Origin: Coprinopsis marcescibilis
Lineage: Eukaryota > Basidiomycota > Agaricomycetes > Agaricales > Psathyrellaceae
Assembly: GCA_004369085.1 (NCBI GenBank)
Contig: ML210245.1
Coordinates: 31,045-95,044, forward strand
Direction of reading: 5' to 3'
DNA length: 64,000 nucleotides
The notes beneath the pieces were generated by a model. That model did no database searches. It worked only from the letters and a program-made list of their open reading frames with translations, and was not told the origin of the DNA. Below, piece by piece: positions 11,436 to 22,978 of the stretch (the first letter of the stretch is position 1; each line of letters opens with the position of its first letter). The translations under genes were made by a program, and so were the position numbers.

Positions 11436-12330
11436 GTTGTAGCCCGAGATTTCTGTATGCTTTGGGACTCTACTGGACGGAACGAGGGTCGGAGGGCGGT
11501 CATGACATGGGATCCGCAGCAAAAGACACCTCTATAACACAGTGACCGGGTGTCCGTGCAGCGTGCAGTGCGGCCTCAATCGTGTTGATCTGGAACAGTG
11601 ATGGAAGATTGCACCGACCGAGTCCACTCCCCCGCACCGTCGCGTTTGACGCTTTATTATAGATAAATAACTAATACTCGTTCGCTGGAGCTCGGAGAGG
11701 TTCCCACTACAGCCTACTAAGCCATCCTCCTGTGTTTACCAGAAGTTAGAACACACTCTGAGAGGGGTATGATATCGTCTCGCCCAAGCATCGAGGAATG
11801 TAATAATCATCAGAATTGCAGTGTCCCTTTGAATATGAAATGATGGATCTCTCTCTACTAAAATACATACTTACTATGTACTACAATGGGTTAGTATTGT
11901 CCAAAAATATAGAATCTTATAGATGCAATGTCCTATCCAGTGTCCTGATTAATCAGATGCGTATCGTAAGTGTGCAGCGCTACTGTGCAATGAGGTGTTA
12001 TGGTATAAAATGGGCTGAGGTGGGCGTGAAATGGTATACAAAACAGATTGTAGTCGTTCAATCGTCTCCAATCGTCCGACAGCCTCCTGGTTTAAATTGC
12101 CAAGCGATGAGGGCCTAAGCAGGCTCGCGTCATCGTAGCGCCCATGTGCTGCGCAATGTGTTGCTCCGATGATGCCGTGCGCAGGGCTTGGTCTGGGCGC
12201 TATGATGCGGAAAATTTCAAGGCGCATTTGAAAATGCAGTTCACAACTTGAACACCGGAACCTTCGTAGTCCTCGGTTATGCTGGCCTACAGCACCCAAC
12301 AGGAATCCGACCCACCCTCATCGGATCCGG
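11436..12330. other. intergenic region
   Basis: About 0.9 kb between members 3 and 4. Frames on both strands (for example 11816-12118 + and 11949-12299 -) lack any motif or intron logic. Nothing supported. Confidence 0.5.
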
Positions 12331-13565
12331 CTACTGAGCATCGCCACCACGAACCGTCAGCTCAGCCTTCTTTTCTGCATCCACCCGCTTATAGGTGATG
12401 GTGTCAGTGCTGGGCCTCCCGTGCGTCATATCTGAGGACGCGGACGTCTGACGGCTGTTCGAGCCCCTGGTGAAAGCAGTCGAAGTTGACAGATGTCTTG
12501 TCACAAACGATACCGAAGGGAAGTTTCTCCGCTCTGGATACTCCTCTTGAGGCGTTTTAATCCACGACTCGACAGAACGCGCATCAAGTTTCCGCCATTC
12601 ATCGAGCAGCTTTGTGCCCTCGCCCGCCTCTGGAGCTGGCAGACTAGGTAGCGGCTTCACGAGTGCATTTGTCCAGTCTGAGGCCTCTTCTTCTCGTTGG
12701 GCTATAACATATAACGCAGAGAGAGAGTTTAGCATGGTTTTGGATCATGCGTCCGAATGACTTGTGGTTGACAGAACTCACCTGCTTCAATCACAGCTCT
12801 CTTCTTCCTCCTCCTCCGCACAAGAAAGATGACCAAAATGACAAGTCCAACAATAAACGCCACCGACGCAATTGAAGCAACCACCAAAGTCGCCACATTC
12901 ACCCCCTGCGCTCCTTGCTCCCCGGACCTATCGCCCCTCCCCAGATCCCCAGTCGGAATCGCAAACACCGTCGAAGTCACCGGCTCCCCACCCCCCGGAC
13001 TCAGAGTGGTCACATCAGTCGCGGTTAGATTGTGTTCCGGCAACATCGTCCCCGTAATCCTGAAATAGTCGAAGCGGAACATGCCATCGGGGGACTGGTT
13101 GGTGATGGCGAGGGTGTGCAGGCCGGGGAAGAGGGCCGTCTCTTCGATGGCGCGATAGTTGAACACGGTTGGGCCCGAACCAGGCCAGAAGTCGCCCGCT
13201 ACTTCGTTGTTGTCTGCATCTCGTATTGTGTATTGGAAGGCTGGGGTGCCTTCGTGATTGACCTGGCCTGTTATCGTGCCGAACACCTGGATTCCGGTAC
13301 CTAAAGTTCGGAGTCATAGCGATATTAGCAGGGCTAGAGTTTTCAATGATGTGTTGAGGAAGAAGGGGTGTGATGGGGGGACGAAGGATATGATAGCGCT
13401 GTACGCACCATTGAAGGTGAGTGTTACTGATGCGTCGGGGACGAGCGACATTGTGGACGTCCCGTTGTGCTCCCGCCCTGCACTGTGCGAGAGCCAAGCA
13501 CCAGGCGGTGCCCACTGGATTGCGGGACTGCGGTCATCGAGAATATACCACGTAACTTCCGCCAT
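12331..13565 (-). CDS. single-pass membrane protein, family member 4 (3 exons)
   Basis: Exons 13565-13409, 13300-12782 and 12701-12331 give 348 aa. Intron 1 again splits the Gly codon of FNG^TGI in phase 1 (GTGCGT...TTTAG, 108 nt), the hallmark of this family. The ectodomain is more diverged: YILDDRSPAIQWAPPGAW at the start, GTITGQVNHEGTPAF, then FPGLHTLAITNQSPDGMFRFDYF in place of LPHGPHxLTITxxxGELWLDxF. The span VATLVVASIASVAFIVGLVI is followed by RRRRKKR. The tail is Ser/Thr/Pro-rich and longer than in other members, with no PPxY. No signal peptide is apparent. Function unknown. Confidence 0.75.
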
Positions 13566-14622
13566 AATAACAAGTCAGTGTGTATACACTAGGTTTCCTG
13601 CAACCACCACTATCTTCGGCGCCCTTCTCCTTCTCTATATCGATAGCTGAAATGCGTGGGTACCAAAAGCCGGTGCGTCGGGATCTGGATTGCGTTTGTT
13701 GCCCTGGGCGGCGAAACGTGAAAATCGCCTGAAAGCCTGAAGGTGAGTATTTCGTGGGACTTCCTTGCTGGACCTTGTCAGGGAAGACAGTAAAGGGAAT
13801 CGAAAGACTGTTTGCGTGAGACCCTGGGTTGTTTATGTATAGGGTTGAAACAGAGGGGTCCACCACATCGACGATAAAAGGATCCGATCTGGCTGCAACA
13901 ATTTGACCGTGACAGAGACTTCGCGAAGCCGGCAGTGATGAAGACAACACGATCAAACGGACGGGTTGGCTATGACGTACTCTACATCGCACCCTCAGGG
14001 CGATAAACCCGAATGCAAATGTTGGGCGCTGACGGGGTGCTCGGTTGGTGCACGCGTTCGCGGACGGATATAAGTATGTATGCTGAAGGAGCGTTCTACA
14101 CCTGGCCGGAACTGACACACAAACAAGAGATAGCGCATGGAGGTTATACTACGAGGATGATATTATGTTCGATGTGTGCGGAGAGCAGTAATGGGAGTCC
14201 CCACACCGTGCAAACATGTCTGCATGATGCATCAAGGTCCAAGAAGCCTCCACACCGCCATCGCAATCTCTAAGGCGGTGTCGGAGCCATCCGACCTGCG
14301 CTGGAGGCAGAGAGAATGAAGAACTCGGGAGAAGCTTCGAACGCATGATGAAAGTATAATGAAATTATAAACAGTATTGTCACAAGAAATTATACATAAA
14401 TTAGAAGCAGAATTGCAAATGACGCCAAGATAGAGGAGACTAGGGGGTGGTATTTTACAAGCAGTATGAACGCGAGACATGTACAATATAGAATGGAAGG
14501 GAGGCTGAGCAAAGGAAGATGCTGATGAGATATGAGCGATGTGGTCGCTGAAAGCAATACGGGAAAGCGGTGGAAATGGATAGCGATTGGATAACACACC
14601 GAGGAGACGAACATGCGTGCGC
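13566..14622. other. intergenic region
   Basis: About 1 kb. A 194-codon minus-strand frame (13534-14118) overlaps member 4's start in another frame and has an Arg/Ser/Pro composition typical of chance frames. No supported gene. Confidence 0.5.
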
Positions 14623-15777
14623 TTACGAATGCTTTATGGTGACCGAAATCCGTTGACCGGGTATGCCGTGACATGGATGGCTGTTATCATCTTCAGCTGC
14701 AACGACGATAACGCCCTCGCACGGAATTTGAGCAGTGGATTCAACCAGGTGCCCTTGTTTCTTGTTCGCCCGCAGCCACCTGGCGAGTTCGGCACCCTCG
14801 AGCCCAGCGGGAGCTTTCGGCTGCTTCAACGTCTGCAGCGTCTGCAATGTCTCCTCGCCCTTGCACGTACACTTATACGTGACGACATGCTTGTTCCCTT
14901 CAGTTTTGCGCGAGGTTGGGTTTCTACGACTACCATAGCGGGTCAGAGATCGAATAGATGGAATAAGAGGGCGACAAAATACTACGCACTCGAATTGGAT
15001 ATTGGAGAAAGTTCTGATATCTTTCTCAACAATCCTGCATTGCGCTTTATGACCAATGTTGTCCATCGCTATAATCGAATGATATCCACGGAATTGAAGC
15101 GGGTTCATGCTGGAAGCTTTGTTCGCAGCGGATTTGAGGGCTTTGTATAACCCCGACGCGGTCTGATACTCCGTTCCTCGAATCTACTGGTGTCATCGGC
15201 ATATTTCAAGGAATGACGCGTCGATACTCACCGAATGGTCATTATGGCTAGCTTCAGATGGTGGCGAGTCTTTGGTAACTTGCTTCAACTTCTCTTTCAT
15301 CATCTGGGCCGGGAGGCGTTGTTCCTCACCCTCGAGGTCGCCAAATGGTTTATGAGACTGTGGAGGCGCCAGTTCCTCCAGTTCCTCCAGTTCCTTCAGT
15401 TCCCCCAGTTCCTTCAGCTTCTTAGCAGCACGGTGCCCTTTGGTTGTCTGAAGTACCGTTTTTCGCCCATCCAAAGGTGGGTAGTTCTCCTTCTTGGTCG
15501 AGTCGGTGGCGTCCTGCGGAACATTGGACAACCTCTTCACCATAGCAGCATACTCCAGTTTCTTTATCCGTCTTTTGTCGTTATTCTTCTTCCTACACGC
15601 AGTGCAGTTGACATAGACTTCAAACTCGTAGACTTCTGGCTTCCGACACGTCTTGCAAAGCTTCTTATTCGAGGAACACGGCGCATCTATGACGGGCAGC
15701 CTCCCAGTGTCGTTGAGGCCTGTGTCGGGATCATCAGAGTCATATGCCATCGAGCTCGATTGCAGCGAGGAGGACAT
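14623..15777 (-). CDS. uncharacterised protein with a two-CxxC motif and Leu/Glu repeats (3 exons)
   Basis: Exons 15777-15232, 15183-14990 and 14929-14623 give 348 aa; introns GTGAGT...GTAG and GTGCGT...GTAG (60 nt) fit in phase. Residues ~40-62 contain CKTC-x17-CTAC, a possible zinc-binding module, followed by the basic KKNNDKRRIKK. A run of KELGEL/KELEELEEL (about residues 120-140) is a short charged Leu repeat that could form a coiled coil. Near the C terminus KCTCKGEETLQTLQTLKQ adds two more cysteines. I do not recognise the family; zinc ribbon plus basic stretch makes nucleic-acid binding conceivable, but that is inference. The second intron has a length divisible by three and no stop, so a read-through form is also possible. 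Confidence 0.65.
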
Positions 15778-16999
15778 CGCCAGTCTTGGAGTGGTAATAC
15801 GAGAAGCAAAGGCGTAACATTGAACAAATCGTCGCGACTTGTGGCAGAAAGAATCCCACCGGCAAATGCCGATGATTGGCTAAGCCCTTGACAGGGGCGT
15901 CGCGTAGGGTCATGTGTCGCGTTTTCCAGATTAGAGCAAGATTAGACTCCAACAATAGAAATACATGTAAGGCGCTCCATTTAGTGAACGCCTTAGATCC
16001 CCCGAACTTACCCATTTCCAATGATTAGAACTCTGTTGGCAGATGCCATAGATTATTACTCACACCTAACTTCCGAGAATGCGAGTTCGCCTGGACAGTT
16101 CCAAGGTATGAGTCACGGTCAACTTTCAAGCAACCCAAGTCATACATCGGTACACAACGCAGTGCCTCGATGATGATCATATCCTACATACTGGCAGGCG
16201 AAGAATTAGATGATATCTGCCTCTCTGTTTTATATTTCGGGTAACCCCGGTGGCTGTGGTTTCCTCTCTCAGCTCCATATTCCATATCTTGAAGTCGAAT
16301 ATCTGCCTTGGCCTTGCTGAAGCGAGCGTTTCTAAAGAGCCTCGGAGAAAGAATCTACAGCTTTAAGTATCCATTACCCTTTTTCAACGCGAGGACACGC
16401 CTATTCAATTGGCCTTTGACCAGGGCGTCAGCATTAACGATTTGTATGATATATATTACTTATGTACCGACGATGCGCCACAATCCTGTGCGAGGTCATA
16501 ACGTCTCTGTGATAGTGTCTAGTTGAACTCAGCCTGTGTGAGACGGACGGCATACCCGGGCTCGCGAGCACTCTTCACATTTGTCCCCGCACATGACTCC
16601 ACGGGTTCTACTTTCTGTTACAAAGGAATCAAGAAATACAATCACGAACACCACATACTATCTGCGCCATCGGCTCTGGACAACGACATGCTGATCCTAG
16701 AATCGTTCAGAATTCTGATATGCCTCTAAGTCAATTCAAATACGACGATATCAATGTCTCAGGCGCATCATGGATCAGCGCTAATTCCCTGATTTGCTCG
16801 AGCAAGCATTGCCTTGCCCAAATACAATGTTCCCGACCGCGGAGGGGATGATGCATCGCAGTTACTCCGCCTTAGCCCATGCGTTGCGCTTGGTCGGCCG
16901 ACTCTGTTTCTCGGCTTCAAAGGAGTATAAATGTGCTTAACTTGAAATTTGATCATTACCCCATACTACAGAGTATTCACCACTACGAGGATCGCAAAC
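15778..16999. other. intergenic region
   Basis: About 1.2 kb, divergent between the Cys-motif gene (-) and the seven-TM gene (+), so it should contain both promoters. Short frames (15740-16021 -, 16308-16526 +, 16523-16729 +) show no motifs. Confidence 0.5.
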
Positions 17000-18268
17000 A
17001 TGGAACGGCAATATATGTCTATAGCAGAGATGGATCGATTCAGGGAGCTTACCCGATCGCTTGTCAACAGTACTTACGCCAGTATCAACATATATCTCGC
17101 CGTTTCAGGTATATTCTATCTTGCTCTGGCCTTGTCTTGAAGCTGAATAAAACATAGGAATCCAACTATTTATATTCCTCCATATCCTCGTGATCTTTCT
17201 CGGGGCATCTGGAGACGTTAGACGCTCACAGAAGCTATATGTTACCTTCAGTGGTCTCCTCTGCTCATGCTTCATGGTGGTTGCTATTTTGCGGAGTGTG
17301 GAGGTTGGGACGGGTTTAGTCATGTTCAGAAGCTTCTATGAAGCGATGCAACATGCTTCGAAGACCCGGCTTCCTGCGACATCGGTGATAGAACAGGTAT
17401 TTGCACTGATGCTGCAGTCATTGGGAGAAGGAGTCCTGGTATGAATTCGTTTCTCCTGCGCGATGAGTTTCTGACCATGGTCCGTGCGCGCAGCTGTACC
17501 GATGCTACATTATCTGGAGAAATAGAAAGGTCATGCTGCTGCTTCCTGTCACGCTTTACGTGGCATCCGCAGGTAAATCAAGATTCAGCCCAGACCTCAT
17601 CAAAATGTTCTATGCAATCTAACGCAGATTCACATTTTACAGCGGTGGGCATCGTCGCCCTCGTCCTATTCATTAGCACTGTTAACAACGATCGAGCCTC
17701 GGGAGACATTCTGCACAAGGGTCGACTTGCAGCCGCATATTATCTCCTCAGCGTCAGCGTCAACTGCACCACCACGGGGCTGATCGCCTGGCCTATCATC
17801 CGTATGCGACGCGAAATGCGGAAGGTCAGCGCCAATACGCCGTTTGACGTCTCAAATGTCCACGCAAAAACGTACACACACGTCCTCTCAATTCTCGCAG
17901 AGTCTGCTCTCCCATTCACGCTGGTGGGGATGGTTTCTGCTGCGCTTGTGGTGATCCTCGCATCGTTCCCTGCCTCAAGAGATGCAATTGCAACGCTGCC
18001 AATTGCTAATGCCATTTGGGTGTGCGCTTGTGTAAGTTTTGATTTGTTAGAGAGTGTTTAGTGACTAATTTTGGGATGTTTTACTATCTAGGCCCTGGCA
18101 CCTCAGTTGATCATTTTCCGCGTAGCGGTTGGACAGTCGTGGACTAGAAACCCAACTGCTTTAATGACGACTCTTTCGAGGCCGTCGTTTGTTGAGCCTG
18201 GAAGGGTGCTCGAGGAGGATATAGAGGACATCGGATCGCCCGCCTTACCTAGCCTGGGAAATAGGTAG
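17000..18268 (+). CDS. seven-transmembrane protein of a fungal multi-TM family (5 exons)
   Basis: Exons 17000-17108, 17158-17438, 17494-17572, 17643-18031 and 18092-18268 give 344 aa. Seven hydrophobic segments are visible: INIYLAVSGIQLFIFLHI, LLCSCFMVVAIL, VFALMLQSLGEGVLLYRCY, VMLLLPVTLYVASAAVGIV, YYLLSVSVNCTTTGLI, LPFTLVGMVSAALVVILA and IANAIWVCACALAPQLIIF. The segment LYRCYIIWRNRK after TM3 is typical of a large, poorly characterised group of Agaricomycete seven-TM proteins, which are receptor-like in topology. The tail is about 45 residues and acidic at its end. No ligand or G-protein motif can be claimed. It lies 350 bp upstream of membrane-protein family member 5 on the same strand. Confidence 0.75.
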
Positions 18269-18619
18269 TCTGGATGCGGTTCTATGACTCAGATAATTAT
18301 TTAAACTATGAAACCCTTTGTTGGGTACTGGTACAGCCGGCACAGTCGATCATGGTGCCAAGGGCAGTCTGTAGAGCTCTTGGTACAGCCTACCTTCTTG
18401 GGCGTTCCGTTATCGCTGCATTGCAAATCCATTTATTTATTGTGGTATCCTCGTAGCTCATCTTGAATGCCGTAGCCTAGTGGCCCAGAAACGGTGATAT
18501 TCCTTTTGGCAAACGTAATATGTCTTCCGACTTTCCGGTGTACAGCTTCACCGCCAGGGCTGAGTGATAAAGCTTGGAAGACACTGGCTCTTGTACCATT
18601 TCCCCATCTTTTCTTTGAT

Positions 18620-19381
18620 ATGAGCGCCACCTCTATTGACGACTCGGACCCTTCCATCTTCTACGATGGTGCAAACTGGTCGACTTTGCAAGACGATACA
18701 ACAAACGCCAACTTCAAAGGCACACTCAGTTGGACGGAAAATGCCAACGCGGTTGCTGAATTCAGCTTCACAGGTTCGTGGTACTGTCTATACTTCCTAT
18801 ACAAGCCCAACTCAGTAATCCTCGTGTTACAAGGTACTGGAGTTGAAGTTTATGGCGACATTTCAGCCACGTCCCCAGATGAAGAATATTACACATGGAG
18901 AGCAACCTTCACGCTGGACAATGGAAACCACACTAGATTTCCGCCGTTCACGACAAGTCGCGACACCCTTACAGACTCGGAAAATCTCCGACGAGCGCTG
19001 TTCTACGAGGCACGCGACGTCTCCGAGCTCGACCAGCCCCATACACTTCGAATTGAGAACCTCGACGGCGGACCGCAGATATTTTTTGCGTTGGATGAGT
19101 TCAAACTCATATATGTGAACCGCAGCCCAGTACCCACAGTGACAACCCGTCGCCCTAGCATTCCGATCGGTACCGCGAAAGGCCATTTCAGAGATGCGAA
19201 TGGAAGTGTTGGTGATCAGGGCGAGGAGGGTGCGTCCACGGGTGCTATTGTTGGAGGAGTGATTGGTGGTCTGGTGGTCTTAATTGCGATAGCGGGGGGT
19301 ATATTTTACATGATGAAGCGAAAGAGGGCACGACGACATGTTCTGGAGTCCGAAATCAAGACTTATCCTCAATTAATATGA
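18620..19381 (+). CDS. single-pass membrane protein, family member 5 (2 exons)
   Basis: ATG 18620 gives MSATSIDDSDPSIFYDGANW, matching the start of the other members. The locus reads as one uninterrupted frame, but at the family intron site a 60-nt GT-AG segment (18774-18833) with no stop separates FTG from TGVEVYG; removing it restores the phase-1 junction FTG^TGV seen in all relatives. The spliced product is 233 aa. A membrane span GAIVGGVIGGLVVLIAIAGGIFY is followed by KRKRARR and a short tail. A frame extends upstream to 18494, but that stretch lies outside the conserved family start and is probably 5' UTR. The ectodomain is diverged around RRALFYEARDVSELDQPHTLRIE. Confidence 0.72.
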   Translation: MSATSIDDSDPSIFYDGANWSTLQDDTTNANFKGTLSWTENANAVAEFSFTGSWYCLYFLYKPNSVILVLQGTGVEVYGDISATSPDEEYYTWRATFTLDNGNHTRFPPFTTSRDTLTDSENLRRALFYEARDVSELDQPHTLRIENLDGGPQIFFALDEFKLIYVNRSPVPTVTTRRPSIPIGTAKGHFRDANGSVGDQGEEGASTGAIVGGVIGGLVVLIAIAGGIFYMMKRKRARRHVLESEIKTYPQLI

Positions 19382-19770
19382 GCGTGAAGGTACTTGAACT
19401 GGCTTTGATGTCTCTATGCTTATACAGTTAACTTCTACTTCCGTATTGATTTTAAACTATAACTTGATTAATCCGAGTCAGACGAAGCGGAACGAGTTTG
19501 GTGCGTCCAAGCAGGGCTGTCCCTGCCATTTGGAGAACTATGGGGCTCAAGGCCAAAAGACAGCTGATACGCCCATCACATTCATCAGAATATGATATTA
19601 ATATTTGCCTTTCTTCTTCATCCAGACGTCAGCGGCAATGCTCTTGGTGACAGGCGGATGATTATTTTGGTCTTTACCAATTGTTACCTTTGCACCTTTT
19701 CACACAAGCGAGTTCTCTTTTTACCCGTGTCCTAACCACAGTCTCCCAAGGGCTTTGATCAACGACATCG

Positions 19771-20025
19771 ATGTCGAGCCCCTCCCAGTCGGCCATACTA
19801 CTACCAACTTCCCTCGAACTCCCATTTGTTCCAACGTCTTCACCCAGCAACGGGAGGCCTCCTTCTGCCAATAACCGCTACGTTCCCCAGATAGTCGGAG
19901 GCGTTCTGGGTGGGCTGGCACTGATAGCCATCACTATCCTGGTCACACTTGCTGTCCTTCGGCGCAGACGTAGGAGTGTTACACTGAGAGAGATGAAAGC
20001 TGAAGGAGAATTGAGGAAGGTGTGA
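19771..20025 (+). pseudogene. orphan membrane-span fragment of the same family
   Basis: An 84-aa frame has a Ser/Pro-rich stretch, then QIVGGVLGGLALIAITILVTLAVL and RRRRRS, like the juxtamembrane region of the family members nearby (GAIVGGVxGGxA then basic residues). No ectodomain landmarks occur between the previous gene and this frame. It is therefore most likely a truncated relic, or an exon whose upstream part has diverged past recognition. It follows member 5 in the same orientation. Confidence 0.4.
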
Positions 20026-20625
20026 AGGCATCGCTATCGTGGAGGAATTTTGAGCATGGTCCGTTCGCTTTACGGATGGTGTAGGTCCGCTCAGTGCGTT
20101 ATGTGGTTGGGCAAAGGTGGTTCTGACAATTTACTGTTAGGTTCCGGTTGTGGGTGGGTTCCACGCCAGGGCTTGGCAGGGCTCAATGTGCAGAGGGTGG
20201 TCCATCAATGATCCACTCGAACGCAGCTGGCACTATTGCAGAAAACAGGGACCCTCTCTTGGTGTCCTCGAGAGCGGCTATAGCAACGTCGGTGACGCTC
20301 GATGTATCAACGTGGCATCGCTTGAGAGATCAAAGATGTCACTGCACTGCCTCGGCACAAAGATGGCGCCCCCGTGTAGTAGCCATGAAGCGGCGCCAGC
20401 CCGGCGCTGCCAGTGGCCATAGCATCATTATTTCCATTGTTCTGCTCAATGCAATATGGCCCATACTCATGTCATTTAGGCCCGATTGGGACTCGAAGTC
20501 TCGAACAATGCAAATTGTCTGTCAAGTTGTATCTAGGTGTCTGTGCATTTCTACGCACGGGGCTCCTGGATACGGACGTAGGGACTGGTGCCATCAAGTG
20601 CGCCATTTTTTGGCCTGGGTGCATG

Positions 20626-20634
20626 TATAAAAGG
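20626..20634 (+). promoter_or_regulatory. TATA box for the gene at 20778
   Basis: TATAAAAGG, 152 bp upstream of the ATG. It is followed by a GA repeat (about 20647-20661) and by a CGACTGGACTCGA block just before the start codon that recurs upstream of the gene at 22589. Confidence 0.6.
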
Positions 20635-20777
20635 AAAGCGCGAAGGCAGAGAGAGAGAGAGACCTCAGAAAATCCTTGTGTTTGCTTTTCTCACCTCACT
20701 CGCACTACCACTTCGGTACAACATAATCTCTATTCGACAACCTACTCTGTCATTCGACTGGACTCGATCAAAGAACA

Positions 20778-21452
20778 ATGGAAATGGAAGAAATTTGCAA
20801 TCTGCTTGGAACCTCTGACTGTAACGCGTATAAGTTTCCGGCGGGCTATTGGAGGTCCTTGAGGATTCTTGATAGTTCAGGTGTACCAATTGAATTCCCT
20901 GAAGATGACGATGAGGAGGAAATGGAAGCATTCGATGCCAACGATGGTAGCTTGCAGGACACGGATACAGAAGCGGTCGAAGGCTACGATCCAACGTCTT
21001 TTGGAAGCCTCCCAGAGATCTCCGACATAGAGGCTGCCGCCAGTTCATTTACAGAAGGGGTCGAATGCTACGATCCAACGTATTTTGGCAGACCCCCACA
21101 GATCTCCGCCATAGAGGCTGCCACCAGTTCATTCAGAGAAGTCTGCAACATTTGCACTCCTCCATGCCCCCCGCGAGACCCACTCCCCGACGACCTCGAC
21201 CACTGCATGTGCGAAAACTTTGGATATCATATGGGCTCATGGGCTTTGTCTATTCCACAGGACGAACTGTACAAATTCTATTGCGACGGAAAAATTCCAA
21301 TCGGCGTCTATATTGCTGCATCATCCACTGAGGGCGAGAGAGTTGAAGCTCAATCCTCTTCGTGGGTTTCGGATATGCTTTTGTCCATGCCCTCAAATGG
21401 CACCCCGTTTCATCCGTTTGAAGAAAGTACACTCTCCATCCCTTCGGGATGA
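20778..21452 (+). CDS. acidic protein with an internal duplication, unknown function
   Basis: Single exon, 224 aa from ATG 20778, the first ATG after the TATA box at 20626. Residues ~45-60 are very acidic (EDDDEEEMEAFD). Two copies of a ~27-residue unit follow in tandem: GYDPTSFGSLPEISDIEAA and CYDPTYFGRPPQISAIEAA, each ending in SSF. A Cys/Pro-rich patch (CNICTPPCPPRDP ... HCMCENFG) comes next. No signal peptide, membrane span or known domain. The promoter block is shared with the gene at 22589, suggesting related regulation or common ancestry of the upstream region. Confidence 0.6.
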   Translation: MEMEEICNLLGTSDCNAYKFPAGYWRSLRILDSSGVPIEFPEDDDEEEMEAFDANDGSLQDTDTEAVEGYDPTSFGSLPEISDIEAAASSFTEGVECYDPTYFGRPPQISAIEAATSSFREVCNICTPPCPPRDPLPDDLDHCMCENFGYHMGSWALSIPQDELYKFYCDGKIPIGVYIAASSTEGERVEAQSSSWVSDMLLSMPSNGTPFHPFEESTLSIPSG

Positions 21453-22417
21453 GAGTGGAAGACATGGATCCCCCATTATATTATTGCGCTTCTGCCTTCT
21501 GCCTTATGCTTATGAATATACTCCATTTCATTTATTAAAATGTGAAGCGACTGCAAGTTAGAATGTGAAGTTTCAAGAGGCTGTTAAGCGATTGGCGTTT
21601 GGTCTGGCGACACGGCAATGGGTATGATAGATGCAACTCAAGCGATGCTGCCCTTTTTCTAGCCCTCGTCGGCCACCGAGGCATGACAAGCCGAGACGTC
21701 GTAACGATTCACTTGTCTCAGAACACCATACTAGATAATAGATTATGTTTTTCTGAAAATTCCTTTAGAAATGTAATCCTCCCAATAAAGCTCGCACAGA
21801 CAAAATTTGAGGCACTGGAATAAATTCCCAGAACTCAGTTACTCAATGGTTCGAGTATTCTGCGCGCAAGCCTGCCGAATCACAAGGCCAATACGGTCTG
21901 GATCAAATTTCCCGAGTACTATTTTGCGCTGACTACGTCGCGCCTTACAGATGAGCCATGGAGACTGATGCTCTGCTGTTACCTCGTTGCAGCGTCCAGT
22001 CCATCCAATTGGCCACAAAGAGGTCTTATCGTATAAGCTTTAGCGCCCAAACAGCGGAGTGCAGCTATAGTGAGATACAGGGGAGGATGGCAGGTCCGTT
22101 GCTGTCAAGGTTGCGACATTCTGTCTACAATAGCGGCAGTGCGTTGAAAAACGGCCATAGCACCATCATCTCCCTGGTCCCACTGTTTTTACTGACTACA
22201 GCTGACTACAGGCTCGGATATATACAGGTAATGCCGTCCATAATTGTGCACACTAGTCACGCACCAAGCACCACAGCCTGTCACAGAGTGGTAGTGGTAT
22301 CTGACCCTACTACGAGTCATGCAACGTCATGACGAGACAATTCCAATGCCTGAACAACTCGGTCCTTCTGGCAACATGGTAGGTCCAACTGGTGTGATAC
22401 TGTGGTGGTACCTCGGG
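21453..22417. other. intergenic region
   Basis: About 1 kb without a supported gene; contains the upstream region of the TATA-driven gene at 22589. Confidence 0.5.
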
Positions 22418-22426
22418 TATAAAAAG
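22418..22426 (+). promoter_or_regulatory. TATA box for the gene at 22589
   Basis: TATAAAAAG, 171 bp upstream of the chosen ATG. A frame runs further upstream to 22319, but starting there would place the TATA box inside the coding region, so the ATG at 22589 is preferred. Confidence 0.55.
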
Positions 22427-22588
22427 AGGGCAGAAACCGGGGGGTACAATAGGGATTTTCCACCAATCTTCCCCACTAACACCACACTACCCCTCCCACA
22501 TACTCTATCTAACAGACCACTCCAAGTGCTACTCGACTGGACTCGAAGACCACTGCTATATTTTCAACGCTTAAATCGAACACAAGAA

Positions 22589-22978
22589 ATGCAAACCGTT
22601 GCTGCCATCTCCGCAATGTTCGAGCGTGCGCTACACCGCGCGCCTCATGTGCAGGATGAATACTTGCCGCAGCCAATGGATGTTGACCATATTGACCATA
22701 TTGACCCTATTGTCGACCCTATCGCTTCCTGGGTCTATGATCGAGATGGCGACGTAATCATGGAATACGGACCATCGGGGAAAGATATTGCGCCGACTAA
22801 GCGCGGTCGCTCCGCCAACAATAAGAGATCCACTCATCTACCTGCCGCTAAACCTCTACCTGCCTTTAAACTTCTACCCGCCACTAAACCTCTACCTGGC
22901 CCTGATGGCCCCCAGCATCGCGCTGTCCGACCCCTCCCGCAGAGTCGGCTTCGCAAAAGAGACATCCAAATGCATTGA
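22589..22978 (+). CDS. small low-complexity basic-tailed protein, unknown function
   Basis: 129 aa from ATG 22589. It contains MDVDHIDHIDPIVDPI (a short tandem repeat also visible in the DNA), the acidic DRDGDVIMEYG, a basic KRGRSANNKR, and then a Pro/Leu/Lys repeat (LPAAKPLPAFKLLPATKPLP). There is no signal peptide or membrane span. Composition suggests a disordered, possibly nuclear protein. The element CGACTGGACTCGA lies between the TATA box and the start, as at the 20778 gene. It could be a young or non-conserved gene; confidence rests mainly on promoter context. Confidence 0.45.
   Translation: MQTVAAISAMFERALHRAPHVQDEYLPQPMDVDHIDHIDPIVDPIASWVYDRDGDVIMEYGPSGKDIAPTKRGRSANNKRSTHLPAAKPLPAFKLLPATKPLPGPDGPQHRAVRPLPQSRLRKRDIQMH

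Noticed and set aside
13534..14118. 194-codon minus-strand frame
   Set aside because: No motif, Arg/Ser-rich, and overlaps the start of membrane-protein member 4 in another frame.
15740..16021. 93-codon minus-strand frame upstream of the Cys-motif gene
   Set aside because: Overlaps that gene's start, no motif and no intron logic.
18774..18833. Coding reading of the 60-nt segment in member 5
   Set aside because: It has GT-AG ends exactly at the family's phase-1 intron site; relatives lack these residues.
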